Positions 1 to 8,978 of a stretch of DNA of 64,000 bases are shown piece by piece. Source of the stretch: Cerasibacillus sp036516575 (lineage in GTDB: Bacteria > Bacillota > Bacilli > Bacillales > Amphibacillaceae); contig NZ_DATBTY010000018.1 in the NCBI RefSeq assembly GCF_036516575.1, forward strand, positions 58,259 to 122,258, given 5' to 3'. Positions within the stretch are counted from its first letter, which is position 1. The number at the start of each line of letters is the position of its first letter. A program made the position numbers and the translations under genes. The notes beneath the pieces are model-generated. The model saw only the letters and a program-made list of their open reading frames with translations. It made no database searches and had not been told where the DNA came from.

Positions 1-576
1 GTCTGAGTATACAGGACGCCAGAAATCCATAATATCATCTGTTTGATATGTGCTTGTTTCTTCTAATGCCATGATTCTTGGATTGGCACTAATAACAATT
101 GCGACAGCGCCTGCCCCTTGTGTGACTTCGCCCGGCGTATTCAAGCCATATCTTGCAATATCGGAAGCAAGAATTAAAACTTTGCTGTCTGGATTTAAGG
201 CAATATGGCCTTTCGCTAATTGAATCGCTGCTGTTGCTGCATAGCATGCCTGCTTCATTTCAATTGAACGCGCTTCTGGTTTTAAGCCTAATAAATGATG
301 GACATAAATCGCTGCTGATTTTGAATGGTCAATACCTGTTTCAGTTCCAAAAATAACAAAGTCAATCGCCTTTTTATCATCATCATTTAATATATTGAAT
401 GCAGCATTTGCAGCCAATGTCACTGGATCTTGAGTAATCGGCGCCACAGCCATCTCATCCTGACCGATTCCAATGGTATACTTTTCTGGCTCTTCCTTAC
501 GCGCCAACGCCAATTTATTCATATCAATATATAAATGTGGTGTGAAAAAACCTATTTTGTCAATACCTATTTTCAC
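1..576 (-). CDS. mvaS: Hydroxymethylglutaryl-CoA synthase, 3' part cut by window edge
   Basis: The first 192 codons of a thiolase-fold enzyme that condenses acetyl-CoA with acetoacetyl-CoA to HMG-CoA, the first committed step of the mevalonate route to isoprenoids. The N-terminus (MKIGIDKIGFFTPHLYIDM) and the motif EMKQACYAATAAIQ, which carries the nucleophilic Cys, match the Staphylococcus MvaS pattern closely; a Glu in FGTETGID fits the general acid/base. The end visible here (DFWRPVYSD) is also typical. The start is GTG at 574-576, preceded by AAGGAG. The family is about 390 residues long, so roughly half lies beyond position 1. A beta-ketoacyl-ACP synthase III is the main alternative, but the motifs favour HMG-CoA synthase. 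Confidence 0.9.
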   Translation of the reverse strand, partial: MKIGIDKIGFFTPHLYIDMNKLALARKEEPEKYTIGIGQDEMAVAPITQDPVTLAANAAFNILNDDDKKAIDFVIFGTETGIDHSKSAAIYVHHLLGLKPEARSIEMKQACYAATAAIQLAKGHIALNPDSKVLILASDIARYGLNTPGEVTQGAGAVAIVISANPRIMALEETSTYQTDDIMDFWRPVYSD

Positions 577-792
577 TGCTGTGATTCTCCTTTATTTTAA
601 TACATAGTATATTTAGCGACACATTATAAACGTAGATTTAATAATAATCATACTAACATATTTTCGCATATTCATTGAGAAAATGAAAGTGTTCTTGCTT
701 TTTTAAGTAAGCAGTGAATATTTAACAATTTACAAAAGCATAAAATAGGTCTGCTAACGAGTTCAGTCCTTTTGCTCAAAACTCTTTTTATA

Positions 793-1782
793 TTAATATT
801 CATAAAAATAACGCTGAATCTCCATATAATCCTCAGTCATGCAGAGAGCTAACATTAATAAAATACGTGCTTTCTGTGGTGTTAAGTTATCACCCGCAAT
901 CGTACGTAGTCCTTCATAAGCTGCTATATCAACAACAGACCCCTGCCCACCACGACTACTGCGCACGACATGAAGACCTTTCTCAATCGCGTGACGAATC
1001 GCGCGCTCCTCAACTCTGGAAAAACGCCCCGCCCCCACACCTGCAATGACCAGACCATCATAAGAATCAGTGGAAGAAATATAATCAATTAAATCACCAT
1101 CTGCACCTGCGTATGAGTAAACAATGGCAATACGTGGCAATTGATTCATTTCAAGCTGAGTAAAAATCGAATGAACCGTATGTTTCCTTGTCGGCTCGCG
1201 ATAAAACTCTACAGTCCCATTCGGATTGACCCACCCTAAATGGCCCAACTCACCCGATTGAAATGTTTCGACGCGATATGTATTCACTTTAGTGACATCA
1301 CGCGCACAGCTAATTTGATCATTTGCGACGACAAGCACACCTCTTCCTTTCGATTGTTCATGGGTCGCCACTCGAACTGCGTTGAGGAAATTTAGTGGCG
1401 CATCCGTACTAAGAGCTGAGGATGGTCGTTGAGCTCCAACAAGTACAACAGGTTTATCCGTCGCTAACGTTAAATGTAAATAATAAGCTGTTTCTTCCAA
1501 CGTACTTGTCCCTTGTGTAATAACAGCACCATCAAAATCTAACTCATTTAAATATCGATTAACTTCACGCTGTAAAATCAGCCAATGTGCTTCTTTTAAA
1601 TTAGTACTACTAATATTATCAATTTGTACCGGGTGAACTTCTGCAATCTGATTGATTTCAGGAAGGGAGTCCAAAAGCTCTTCACCTGTTATTTTTCCAG
1701 ACGTATAGTCTTTTAAATCTAACCGATTCTTCCCTTTCGCTGAGATCGTTCCCCCCATAGAGAACAAAGCTATTTTTTTCAT
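793..1782 (-). CDS. L-asparaginase (asparaginase/glutaminase family)
   Basis: A 329-residue enzyme expected to hydrolyse asparagine to aspartate and ammonia. Thr12 in GGTISA is the usual nucleophile; the second motif reads TQGTSTLEETAYY (Thr92), and Lys165 sits in ARDVTKVNTYR. The second motif differs from the classic HGTDT: the Asp that normally follows the Thr is Ser93 and the His is Gln, so activity or specificity may differ. No signal peptide is seen, so it is probably cytoplasmic. The start was set at MKKIALF because GGAGGTAGAGAG lies directly upstream; 17 codons further upstream are open but lack a ribosome binding site. It is monocistronic, between the divergent 2026 gene and mvaS. Confidence 0.88.
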   Translation of the reverse strand: MKKIALFSMGGTISAKGKNRLDLKDYTSGKITGEELLDSLPEINQIAEVHPVQIDNISSTNLKEAHWLILQREVNRYLNELDFDGAVITQGTSTLEETAYYLHLTLATDKPVVLVGAQRPSSALSTDAPLNFLNAVRVATHEQSKGRGVLVVANDQISCARDVTKVNTYRVETFQSGELGHLGWVNPNGTVEFYREPTRKHTVHSIFTQLEMNQLPRIAIVYSYAGADGDLIDYISSTDSYDGLVIAGVGAGRFSRVEERAIRHAIEKGLHVVRSSRGGQGSVVDIAAYEGLRTIAGDNLTPQKARILLMLALCMTEDYMEIQRYFYEY

Positions 1783-2025
1783 CTCTCTACCTCCAACAAA
1801 CCCTAGACTTAATCTATATCGTATTATACACAATATAATAGATTAATTTTATAGCTTCCTAGCTAGCTCAAAAAACTAACTTTTATATAATCCTAAAGAC
1901 TCATTATTTAGAGCAATTATTACAAACAAATTAAATTTATGTAAAAAACAGTAAATTATATACAAATTTTTGGCTAACACCGTTATAATGCCTTAATAAA
2001 GGAGTATATGGAGGGAGGGATTACA

Positions 2026-2313
2026 ATGGATCGCTTTTTTAGTTTTGACAAGATGCTTACACCTACAATTATTAAAATTCTTTTTTGGATTGGACTTGTT
2101 TTCGTAGGATTAACAGGCTTAGTCTTTATTATTTCAGGGCTTAATACATATGCTGGTGGATTTATTACACTTTCTGGTATTGGCATTTTAGTCGTTGGTC
2201 CAATCTTTGTAAAAGTCTATTGCGAACTACTTATTGTCATGTTTAAAATGCACGAAACATTAGTTGAAATTAGAGATGAATTAAGACAATCTAAGCAACA
2301 AAGAATTTCATAA
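2026..2313 (+). CDS. Small membrane protein, DUF4282-like
   Basis: A 95-residue protein with two predicted membrane helices (about residues 13-38 and 42-68) followed by a charged C-terminal tail (HETLVEIRDELRQSKQQ). Size, the aromatic MDRFFSFDKMLTP start and the helix layout resemble the DUF4282 family of unknown function. The start was placed at MDRFF because GGAGGGAGG lies 7 bases upstream; an earlier in-frame ATG at 2008 overlaps that binding site. A TATAAT at 1984-1989 could be its -10 element, but the matching -35 is poor. It stands alone upstream of the TPP leader. Confidence 0.7.
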   Translation: MDRFFSFDKMLTPTIIKILFWIGLVFVGLTGLVFIISGLNTYAGGFITLSGIGILVVGPIFVKVYCELLIVMFKMHETLVEIRDELRQSKQQRIS

Positions 2314-2380
2314 TAAAAAACAGCTTTACAAAACGTGTATAATATGATAACGTTTACACAAATGAATAATTAGGAATCTA

Positions 2381-2478
2381 CTAGGGGTGTCCAAACAGCT
2401 TGGACTGAGAGAAGAGCGCGCTTTAAGCTCTTTGACTCTTAGAACCTGATCTGGTTTGTACCAGCGGAGGGAAGTAGT
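2381..2478 (+). ncRNA. TPP riboswitch (thi-box)
   Basis: Hallmark conserved blocks are present in order: GGGGTGTCC, GGACTGAGA, CTTAGAACCTGATCTGG and ACCAGCGGAGGGAAG. This aptamer binds thiamine pyrophosphate. It lies about 170 bases upstream of thiC and is followed by an intrinsic terminator at 2543-2582, the usual arrangement for premature termination when thiamine pyrophosphate is abundant. Confidence 0.95.
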
Positions 2479-2542
2479 CTGCATACATGTATCCTTTTGT
2501 GATGCATCGTTTTTTGTAAGTCCATGCTCTTGTGTAGGCAAT

Positions 2543-2582
2543 GAATCGGGTTCTTGAAAAAGAACTCGATTTTTTTATTTTT
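2543..2582 (+). terminator. Riboswitch-controlled intrinsic terminator before thiC
   Basis: A 12-bp stem (AATCGGGTTCTT against AAGAACTCGATT, one G-U pair) with a short loop and a long T run. It lies between the TPP aptamer and the thiC ribosome binding site, so it is the expected expression platform. Confidence 0.88.
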
Positions 2583-2649
2583 TAAGGTGACTTACTTTCT
2601 TCCTATACCTCGATAGTATTCCAATAAACATCAGAGGGAGGAATTATTC

Positions 2650-4416
2650 ATGAGGCAACTTAATCAAGTAGACATTGATTTTAAAAAGCAATTTCCAGCA
2701 AGTAAGAAAGTGTATATTGAGGGGTCAAGACCTGATATAAGGGTACCGATGCGTGAAATCGAATTAAACCCAACAGAAACAGATGCAGGCGTTTTTCATA
2801 ATGAGCCTGTCCGTGTTTATGATACGAGCGGACCATATACTGACCCAGACTTTATACCAGATGTTCATAAGGGATTACCGGAACTTAGGAAAAAATGGAT
2901 TTTAGAACGAAATGATGTAGAAGAATATGGAGGAAGAGTAATTAAACCAGAAGACAACGGACTTCGAAAAAGTGATACAAAAGCCATTACTCCGCCTTTC
3001 AAGCGTAAACCACTCCGTGCAAAAGAAGGAAAAAACGTCACCCAAATGCATTACGCTAAAAAAGGAATCATTACACCCGAAATGGAATTTATTGCCATCC
3101 GTGAAAATTTAGATTCAGAGTTTGTTAGAAAAGAAGTTGCTGAAGGACGTGCGATTATTCCAGCAAACATTAATCACCCTGAATGTGAGCCGATGATTAT
3201 CGGAAGGAATTTTCACGTCAAGATAAATGCCAATATTGGGAACTCAGCTGTTAGTTCATCAATCGAAGAAGAAGTGGAAAAGATGACTTGGGCAACACAT
3301 TGGGGCGCCGATACAATGATGGATTTATCAACAGGGAAAAACATTCATACGACACGGGAATTCATCATCAGAAATTCACCGGTCCCAGTTGGTACCGTAC
3401 CCATCTATCAAGCACTTGAAAAAGTGAACGGTATTGCTGAAGATTTAACATGGGAAGTGTATCGTGACACCTTAATCGAGCAAGCCGAACAGGGTGTTGA
3501 TTATTTCACGATTCATGCCGGAGTCCTATTACGCTATGTTCCAATGACGATTAAACGGACGACTGGAATTGTATCCCGTGGTGGTTCAATCATGGCGCAA
3601 TGGTGTCTCGCTCATCATAAAGAAAATTTCTTGTACACACATTTTGAAGAGATTTGTGAAATTCTTAAAGCATATAATATCTCTGTGTCACTTGGAGATG
3701 GACTACGACCAGGATCGATTGCTGATGCTAATGACGAAGCCCAGTTCGCGGAGCTTAAAACACTCGGAGAATTAACGAAAATTGCTTGGAAGCATGATGT
3801 TCAAGTGATGATTGAAGGTCCTGGGCATATTCCAATGAACAAAATTAAAGAAAACGTTGATCGCGCGATTGAAGATTGTCATGATGCTCCTTTCTACACA
3901 CTTGGACCATTAACAACCGATATTGCGCCTGGCTATGACCATATCACATCAGCGATTGGAGCTGCCATGATTGGTTGGTTCGGTACCGCAATGTTATGTT
4001 ATGTGACACCAAAAGAACATTTAGGACTACCGAATCGTGATGATGTCCGTGAAGGAGTTATCGCTTATAAAATCGCAGCCCATGCAGCCGACTTGGCCAA
4101 AGGACACCCTGGAGCACAAATTCGAGATGATGCCTTATCAAAAGCACGGTTCGAATTCCGCTGGATAGACCAGTTTAACTTAGCACTTGATCCTGACAGA
4201 GCTAGAGAATATCATGATGAAACACTTCCTGCAGAAGGTGCAAAAGTAGCCCACTTCTGTTCCATGTGTGGGCCAAAATTCTGCTCCATGCGGATTTCTC
4301 ATGACTTAAGAAAAATGGCTAAAGAAAAAGGAACAACAGAATCTGAAGTCATCGAAGAAGGCATGAAACAAAAATCAAAGGAGTTTATCGAACATGGATC
4401 GTCCATTTATCAGTAA
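2650..4416 (+). CDS. thiC: Phosphomethylpyrimidine synthase ThiC
   Basis: A 588-residue radical SAM enzyme that rearranges 5-aminoimidazole ribotide into the HMP-phosphate pyrimidine half of thiamine. The C-terminal cluster-binding motif CSMCGPKFC (C-x2-C-x4-C) for the 4Fe-4S centre is intact, and conserved stretches such as SRGGSIMAQWCLAHHKENFLY and MIEGPGHIPMN are present, each in the expected order. Length matches the family (about 590 in Bacillus). GAGGGAGGAATT precedes the ATG. It is controlled by the TPP leader just upstream, and its 3' end overlaps a small gene on the same strand by 23 bases. Confidence 0.97.
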   Translation: MRQLNQVDIDFKKQFPASKKVYIEGSRPDIRVPMREIELNPTETDAGVFHNEPVRVYDTSGPYTDPDFIPDVHKGLPELRKKWILERNDVEEYGGRVIKPEDNGLRKSDTKAITPPFKRKPLRAKEGKNVTQMHYAKKGIITPEMEFIAIRENLDSEFVRKEVAEGRAIIPANINHPECEPMIIGRNFHVKINANIGNSAVSSSIEEEVEKMTWATHWGADTMMDLSTGKNIHTTREFIIRNSPVPVGTVPIYQALEKVNGIAEDLTWEVYRDTLIEQAEQGVDYFTIHAGVLLRYVPMTIKRTTGIVSRGGSIMAQWCLAHHKENFLYTHFEEICEILKAYNISVSLGDGLRPGSIADANDEAQFAELKTLGELTKIAWKHDVQVMIEGPGHIPMNKIKENVDRAIEDCHDAPFYTLGPLTTDIAPGYDHITSAIGAAMIGWFGTAMLCYVTPKEHLGLPNRDDVREGVIAYKIAAHAADLAKGHPGAQIRDDALSKARFEFRWIDQFNLALDPDRAREYHDETLPAEGAKVAHFCSMCGPKFCSMRISHDLRKMAKEKGTTESEVIEEGMKQKSKEFIEHGSSIYQ

Positions 4417-4594
4417 TCCAAGAACGCGACAAGCTAAACGGTTGATAAATGAGATGACTGTTTTACGAGATAAACTAAAGCTACTCGAACAAGAACTAGA
4501 ACATATTCAACAGCAATGCAATCACCATTTTTTCGAAACAACAGTCATAAGAAAATGTAAAATCTGTCATTTCACAGAAAGCCTGCATTATTAA
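4394..4594 (+). CDS. Small coiled-coil/zinc-finger-like protein overlapping thiC
   Basis: A 66-residue protein that I do not recognise. It has an N-terminal basic segment, a charged helix (about residues 20-40, LRDKLKLLEQELEHIQQQ) and a C-terminal Cys/His set (CNHHFF ... CKICHFTES) that could bind one zinc ion. The ATG lies inside the last codons of thiC in another frame; AAAGGAG at 4378-4383, also inside thiC, stands 10 bases upstream, and a good terminator follows. These points support a translated second cistron under the same TPP control. A chance reading frame is possible, but the binding site and Cys/His pattern argue against it. Confidence 0.62.
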   Translation: MDRPFISNPRTRQAKRLINEMTVLRDKLKLLEQELEHIQQQCNHHFFETTVIRKCKICHFTESLHY

Positions 4595-4616
4595 ACTTAG
4601 TTATTTGATTATGGAA

Positions 4617-4664
4617 CTGCCCAGAAAATCATGAGCAATGACGAAATTTCTGGGTAGTTTTTTA
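4617..4664 (+). terminator. Intrinsic terminator of the thiC unit
   Basis: CTGCCCAGAAA pairs with TTTCTGGGTAG (one G-U), followed by six T residues. It closes the thiC plus small gene transcript. Confidence 0.85.
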
Positions 4665-4836
4665 CGCTTTTAATAGTATTTTAGTTTAGGTTTCACATGG
4701 CTTCGTTAAATATTTTGACCGATCCATTGACGCCGCTTTAGTAGTAATTTAGTTGACGCTTCACTTTACTTGTACGATTTTGTCACATACCATAACATAT
4801 TAATAGCTATAAAAATGACATTTAAGGATGAATAAA

Positions 4837-5508
4837 ATGACAGAGATTTTGAAAAATGACTGGGCACCTCGGCTAAAAAAGGAATTTTCCAAATCATATT
4901 ATTTAAGACTACGAGAATTTTTGAAAAAAGAATACCAAACAGAGACCATTTATCCGAATATGTACGATATTTTTAACGCCTTACATTATACACCTTTCAG
5001 TGATGTGAAAGTCGTCATTCTCGGACAAGATCCATATCATGGACCAAACCAAGCACACGGGCTTAGTTTTTCCGTGCAACCAGGTGTGAAGCGCCCACCA
5101 TCTCTAATAAATATTTTCAAAGAATTAGAAAATGACCTTGGCTTTCAGTCACCGAATCACGGCAATCTTGTTAAGTGGGCCAAACAGGGCGTGCTTCTTT
5201 TGAATACCGTATTAACAGTTCGTAGTGGTCAAGCCCATTCTCACCGTGGACAGGGTTGGGAAAACTTTACAGACCAAGTTATAAAAACATTAAATGAAAA
5301 GGAAAAGCCGATTGTTTATATCCTTTGGGGCAGAGCTGCTCAAAACAAGCAAGCTTTAATCGATTTGGACAAACATTTTGTATTAACGGCACCACATCCG
5401 AGTCCCCTTTCAGCACACCGTGGTTTTTTTGGAAGTCGTCCATTTTCAAAAACAAACACACTCCTAAAGCAAACCGGACAAGAAGAAATTGATTGGGGTA
5501 TTGAGTGA
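4837..5508 (+). CDS. ung: Uracil-DNA glycosylase, family 1
   Basis: A 223-residue base-excision repair enzyme that removes uracil from DNA. The catalytic water-activating loop GQDPYHGPNQAHGLSFSV (Asp65) and the minor-groove intercalation loop HPSPLSAHRGFFG are complete. The start at 4837 (MTEILKND) is chosen because AAGGA at 4824-4828 gives a normal 8-base spacing; the ATG at 4828 would sit inside that binding site. It is monocistronic. Confidence 0.97.
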   Translation: MTEILKNDWAPRLKKEFSKSYYLRLREFLKKEYQTETIYPNMYDIFNALHYTPFSDVKVVILGQDPYHGPNQAHGLSFSVQPGVKRPPSLINIFKELENDLGFQSPNHGNLVKWAKQGVLLLNTVLTVRSGQAHSHRGQGWENFTDQVIKTLNEKEKPIVYILWGRAAQNKQALIDLDKHFVLTAPHPSPLSAHRGFFGSRPFSKTNTLLKQTGQEEIDWGIE

Positions 5509-5864
5509 GGGAGATTTGGCATCTCTCTCCCTCCCAAAAGAAAGACTACACTACCTCTTTCTAACGCTTTTTGCGAAGTAAGGAGCATACTTTTTTCCCC
5601 CACTCAATCTAAAAAATGGTGCGCACTCTTCCCCTAGCAAACTTGATTCCACTTTCTTTTTAGCTTAAAATCTATATAAGGTTCACTAAATTTAGATAGC
5701 CTTTTTACTAGACTGAACCTTGTCGCACTTACGCTCTACAAATATTTTTCTGTGGACGAATAACCACTACCCCGGTCGTTTCCCTGCCACTTTGAGCTGT
5801 TTTCCCCTATCTATAGGACTTTAATAATACCAGCAAAATAAAAATGAATAGAAAGGTTGATATT
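5509..5864. other. Intergenic region without a recognised gene
   Basis: A 356-base gap between ung and the NERD gene. Just after the ung stop, GGGAGAT...ATCTCTC can form a hairpin but lacks a T run, so it is at best a weak terminator. AAAGGTTG just before 5865 is the ribosome binding site of the next gene. I see nothing else I can support. Confidence 0.4.
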
Positions 5865-6791
5865 ATGAAAGACGTTCAGCAAAAAATAGTCATGCCAAAA
5901 GATTTACAAAAAAGGCGTATTCTATTCGCTCGCATGAACCTTTCAAAAAAAGAGAAACAACATTATATTCGACTATTAAAAGGATATGAAGGAGAAAAAC
6001 AATTCTATCACTTGATAAAAAACAACCTCACAACCAACTCTATTTTTCTCCACAATCTTCTACTCCAAAGTAACAACTCCCTTTTTCAAGTTGATCACAC
6101 ACTCATTCATGCTCATACCATTTTTTCATTCGAAGTAAAAAACTATGAAGGTGAATTTTATATTGATAATGGAAATTGGTTTGTCAAATCAACTAAGCAA
6201 GAAATTCGAAATCCGCTCAATCAATTAAATAAGAGCGATTACTTACTACGCCAGCTCGTCAAAAATCTCGGTCACAATATACCCGTAAAATCATATCTCG
6301 TTTTTATTAACCGAGACTTTACTCTATATCAACTTCCACCTAACCTACCTATCCTACTTCGAAGCCAATTAAATCGATTCATCCAATTCCTGAACAAATC
6401 ACACGTCCCGCTCAAACAAGAGCATCATCGGTTAGCTCAGGATTTAAAGGAGATTCAAATAACTGATACTTTCTTTGAAAACCTGCCAGACTATGACTTC
6501 AAACAACTACGAAAAGGCATCACCTGCCCGGAGTGCTGTATGTTTTTATCGAGGGAGAGACAAAGCTTTTTATTATGTGATAACTGCGGATATACTGAGA
6601 CATTAGAAAAAGGGATATTGCGCAACGTGTATGAGTTCCATCTACTATTTCCAGGTATGAAAATAACAACCAATGTCATTTATGAGTGGTGTCATATATT
6701 TCGGTCACCTACAACCATTAGAAAAGTACTATCAAAGCATTTTATCTTCATTCATAATGGGCCTTACTCTTATTACGACATAAGGCCATAA
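5865..6791 (+). CDS. NERD (nuclease-related) domain protein with C-terminal zinc ribbon
   Basis: About 308 residues. The N-terminal half fits the NERD domain, a PD-(D/E)XK-like fold: GYEGEKQFY (motif I Glu), QVDHTLI (Asp), FEVKNYEGEFYI (E-x-K). The C-terminal part has two Cys pairs (CPECC ... CDNCGY), a zinc ribbon, then a short tail. NERD proteins are suspected nucleases involved in DNA processing; the precise role is unknown. The start at MKDVQQ is supported by AAAGG 8 bases upstream; seven further in-frame codons upstream are possible. It stands alone ahead of the 52-bp repeat array. Confidence 0.8.
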   Translation: MKDVQQKIVMPKDLQKRRILFARMNLSKKEKQHYIRLLKGYEGEKQFYHLIKNNLTTNSIFLHNLLLQSNNSLFQVDHTLIHAHTIFSFEVKNYEGEFYIDNGNWFVKSTKQEIRNPLNQLNKSDYLLRQLVKNLGHNIPVKSYLVFINRDFTLYQLPPNLPILLRSQLNRFIQFLNKSHVPLKQEHHRLAQDLKEIQITDTFFENLPDYDFKQLRKGITCPECCMFLSRERQSFLLCDNCGYTETLEKGILRNVYEFHLLFPGMKITTNVIYEWCHIFRSPTTIRKVLSKHFIFIHNGPYSYYDIRP

Positions 6792-6844
6792 CATTAATTA
6801 TTTTGCTGTTCTTATCTGGTGATCTACTCTTCATGTCTTTCTAT

Positions 6845-7130
6845 TTTTAACAGAGGCCGTATGGAGTGGAACACTCTACTCTGCATTGATTGATATCTTT
6901 AACAGTATCCGCGCGGAGTGGAACACTCTACTCTCCATCGATTGATATCTTTAACAGAGGCCGTGCGGAGTGGAACACTCTACTCCGCATCGATTGATAT
7001 CTTTAACAGAGGCCGTGCGGAGTGGAACGCTTTACTCCGCATCGATTGATATCTTTGACAGAGGCCGTGCGGAGTGGAACGCTCTAATCTCCATCGATTG
7101 ATATCTTTAACAGGGTTCGTACAGAGTAGA
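6845..7130. repeat. 52-bp tandem repeat array (family A, locus 1)
   Basis: Units begin with GGAGTGGAAC at 6863, 6915, 6967, 7019 and 7071, an exact 52-base period, with a decayed sixth start at 7123 and a partial unit before 6863. Each unit holds the palindrome GCGGAGT-n10-ACTCCGC and the segment ATCGATTGATATCTTTAACAG. Copies differ by a few bases. Related copies occur at 44460-44615 and 53405-53512. Confidence 0.9.
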
Positions 7131-7353
7131 AAACATTCCATCACCACCAACCACTCACTTAATAAAAACCCGTTAAGGTATAACGGCAATCACTCATTCC
7201 AACCCAAGAATCCTACAAAAATACGCATTTTACTGACAAAAATTTCATTTGCTATTTGAATTTTAATGTATTATATTTAAAAGGTAACAAAAACGGCATT
7301 CGTCTGACTATTCAAAACAAATGGGGCGGATTTACGAAAGGGGTTTACAGTTA

Positions 7354-8847
7354 ATGAGTAAAATAGATCGAGAAGCCATCGTAAATAGTGTTCCGCAAAA
7401 AGGCTTTTTTGGCCATCCAAAAGGATTATTTACGCTATTTTTTACAGAGTTCTGGGAACGCTTCTCATACTATGGTATGCGCGCATTATTGCTCTACTAT
7501 ATGTACAGTGAAGTTGTAAATGGTGGTCTCGGCATGGAAGAAGGAACAGCTAAATCAATTATGGCTGTTTATGGATCATTAGTGTATATGTCTGGGATTA
7601 TAGGTGGGTGGATAGCAGACCGCTTACTCGGCACACAGCGCTCGATTTTCTATGGTGGAATTCTAATCATGGCGGGACATATTGTACTAGCTTTACCGGC
7701 AGGTGTAACCGCTTTATTTATATCCATGTTCCTGATTATTATTGGGACAGGGCTTTTAAAACCAAACGTATCAAGTATTGTTGGTGACATGTACCATCCA
7801 GAAGATAATCGTCGTGACGCAGGTTTTAGTATTTTTTATATGGGAATCAACATGGGTGCATTCATTGCGCCATTTATCGTCGGAACGTTGGGACAAAAAT
7901 ATAATTACCACCTCGGTTTCGGAATGGCAGCAATTGGTATGTTATTAGGGCTTATAGTTTTTGTAGTTACAAAAAAGAAAAACTTAGCTCTTGCTGGAAC
8001 TCAAGTACCGAACCCATTACAGCCAGATGAAAAGGCTAGAGTGATTAAAAGAATTGTAATCGGACTCTTAATTATTGTCGGATTAGGTTTTGCAACAATC
8101 CCTACGAACATATTAACCATTAATCGTTTCACTATTTTAATTAGTCTTTTAGGGATTATTATTCCAACTGCATACTTCATCCTCATGTATCGCAGTGAAA
8201 AAACAACGAGTGTGGAAAAATCACGACTACTTGCTTATATTCCACTATTTATTACATCTGTCTTGTTCTGGGCAATCTATGAACAAGGAGCGATTATTTT
8301 AGCAGAATATGCTGATAAACGAACACAGTTAGAGATTTTTGGTATCCAATTACATTCGTCATGGTTCCAATCTCTCAGCCCACTATTTGTTATTACGTTG
8401 GCACCGATATTCGCCACTTTATGGATTAAATTAGGTGAACGTCAACCATCAACAACACGCAAATTTTCATTTGGTCTATTCTTTGCTGGGCTATCATTTA
8501 TAATCATGATTGTGCCAGCTTTCATGTATGGAACAGAGGCACTTGTCCATCCTATCTGGTTAACATTAAGTTTTCTATTAGCTGTTATTGGGGAACTCTG
8601 TTTATCACCAGTTGGATTATCAGCAACAACAAAACTAGCACCAGCAGCTTTCTCTGCCCAAACAATGAGTCTCTGGTTTTTATCAAACGCTGCAGCACAA
8701 GCGCTTAACGCTCAGCTCGTAAAACTATATACGCCTGAAACTGAAGTCTTTTACTTCGGATTAATTGGTGGAACGGCTGTAGCACTCAGTTTCCTATTAT
8801 TTATAGTAGCTCCGAAAATTCAAAAATATATGATTGGTGTTAAATAA
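7354..8847 (+). CDS. Proton-dependent di-/tripeptide transporter (POT/PTR family MFS)
   Basis: A 497-residue integral membrane protein, about 12-14 helices, that imports small peptides with protons. Early motif FFTEFWERFSYYGMRALLLYYM carries the ExxERFxYY signature of POT transporters, and GGWIADRLLGTQRSIFYGG is the MFS loop 2-3 motif; FSIFYMGINMGAF fits the PTR2 signature. The start MSKIDREAI has GAAAGGGG 10 bases upstream; the ATG at 7321 has none. It is monocistronic with its own terminator. The window also carries a peptide ABC system at its right end. Confidence 0.93.
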   Translation: MSKIDREAIVNSVPQKGFFGHPKGLFTLFFTEFWERFSYYGMRALLLYYMYSEVVNGGLGMEEGTAKSIMAVYGSLVYMSGIIGGWIADRLLGTQRSIFYGGILIMAGHIVLALPAGVTALFISMFLIIIGTGLLKPNVSSIVGDMYHPEDNRRDAGFSIFYMGINMGAFIAPFIVGTLGQKYNYHLGFGMAAIGMLLGLIVFVVTKKKNLALAGTQVPNPLQPDEKARVIKRIVIGLLIIVGLGFATIPTNILTINRFTILISLLGIIIPTAYFILMYRSEKTTSVEKSRLLAYIPLFITSVLFWAIYEQGAIILAEYADKRTQLEIFGIQLHSSWFQSLSPLFVITLAPIFATLWIKLGERQPSTTRKFSFGLFFAGLSFIIMIVPAFMYGTEALVHPIWLTLSFLLAVIGELCLSPVGLSATTKLAPAAFSAQTMSLWFLSNAAAQALNAQLVKLYTPETEVFYFGLIGGTAVALSFLLFIVAPKIQKYMIGVK

Positions 8848-8859
8848 AATTCGTCACAC

Positions 8860-8897
8860 AACCCTAATCTGAGACATACAGATTAGGGTTTTTTATG
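8860..8897 (+). terminator. Intrinsic terminator after the peptide transporter
   Basis: Perfect 12-bp stem AACCCTAATCTG / CAGATTAGGGTT with a 7-base loop and six T residues. Confidence 0.92.
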
Positions 8898-8978
8898 TAT
8901 AAACTGATTTAGCAAATATTCTCTTTTTCCATTCTTCTATGATAAGATGAGAGTGAATAAAAGAATTGAGGTGATCGT

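Noticed and set aside
2325..2348. Promoter for the thiC leader (TTTACA ... TATAAT)
   Set aside because: The spacing between these boxes is only 7 bases (12 to the next candidate), too short for sigma-A, so I did not list it.
5340..5603. 87-codon minus-strand frame
   Set aside because: Antisense of ung with no independent support.
6845..7130. CRISPR array
   Set aside because: Units are contiguous 52-bp repeats without unique spacers, and no cas genes are near.
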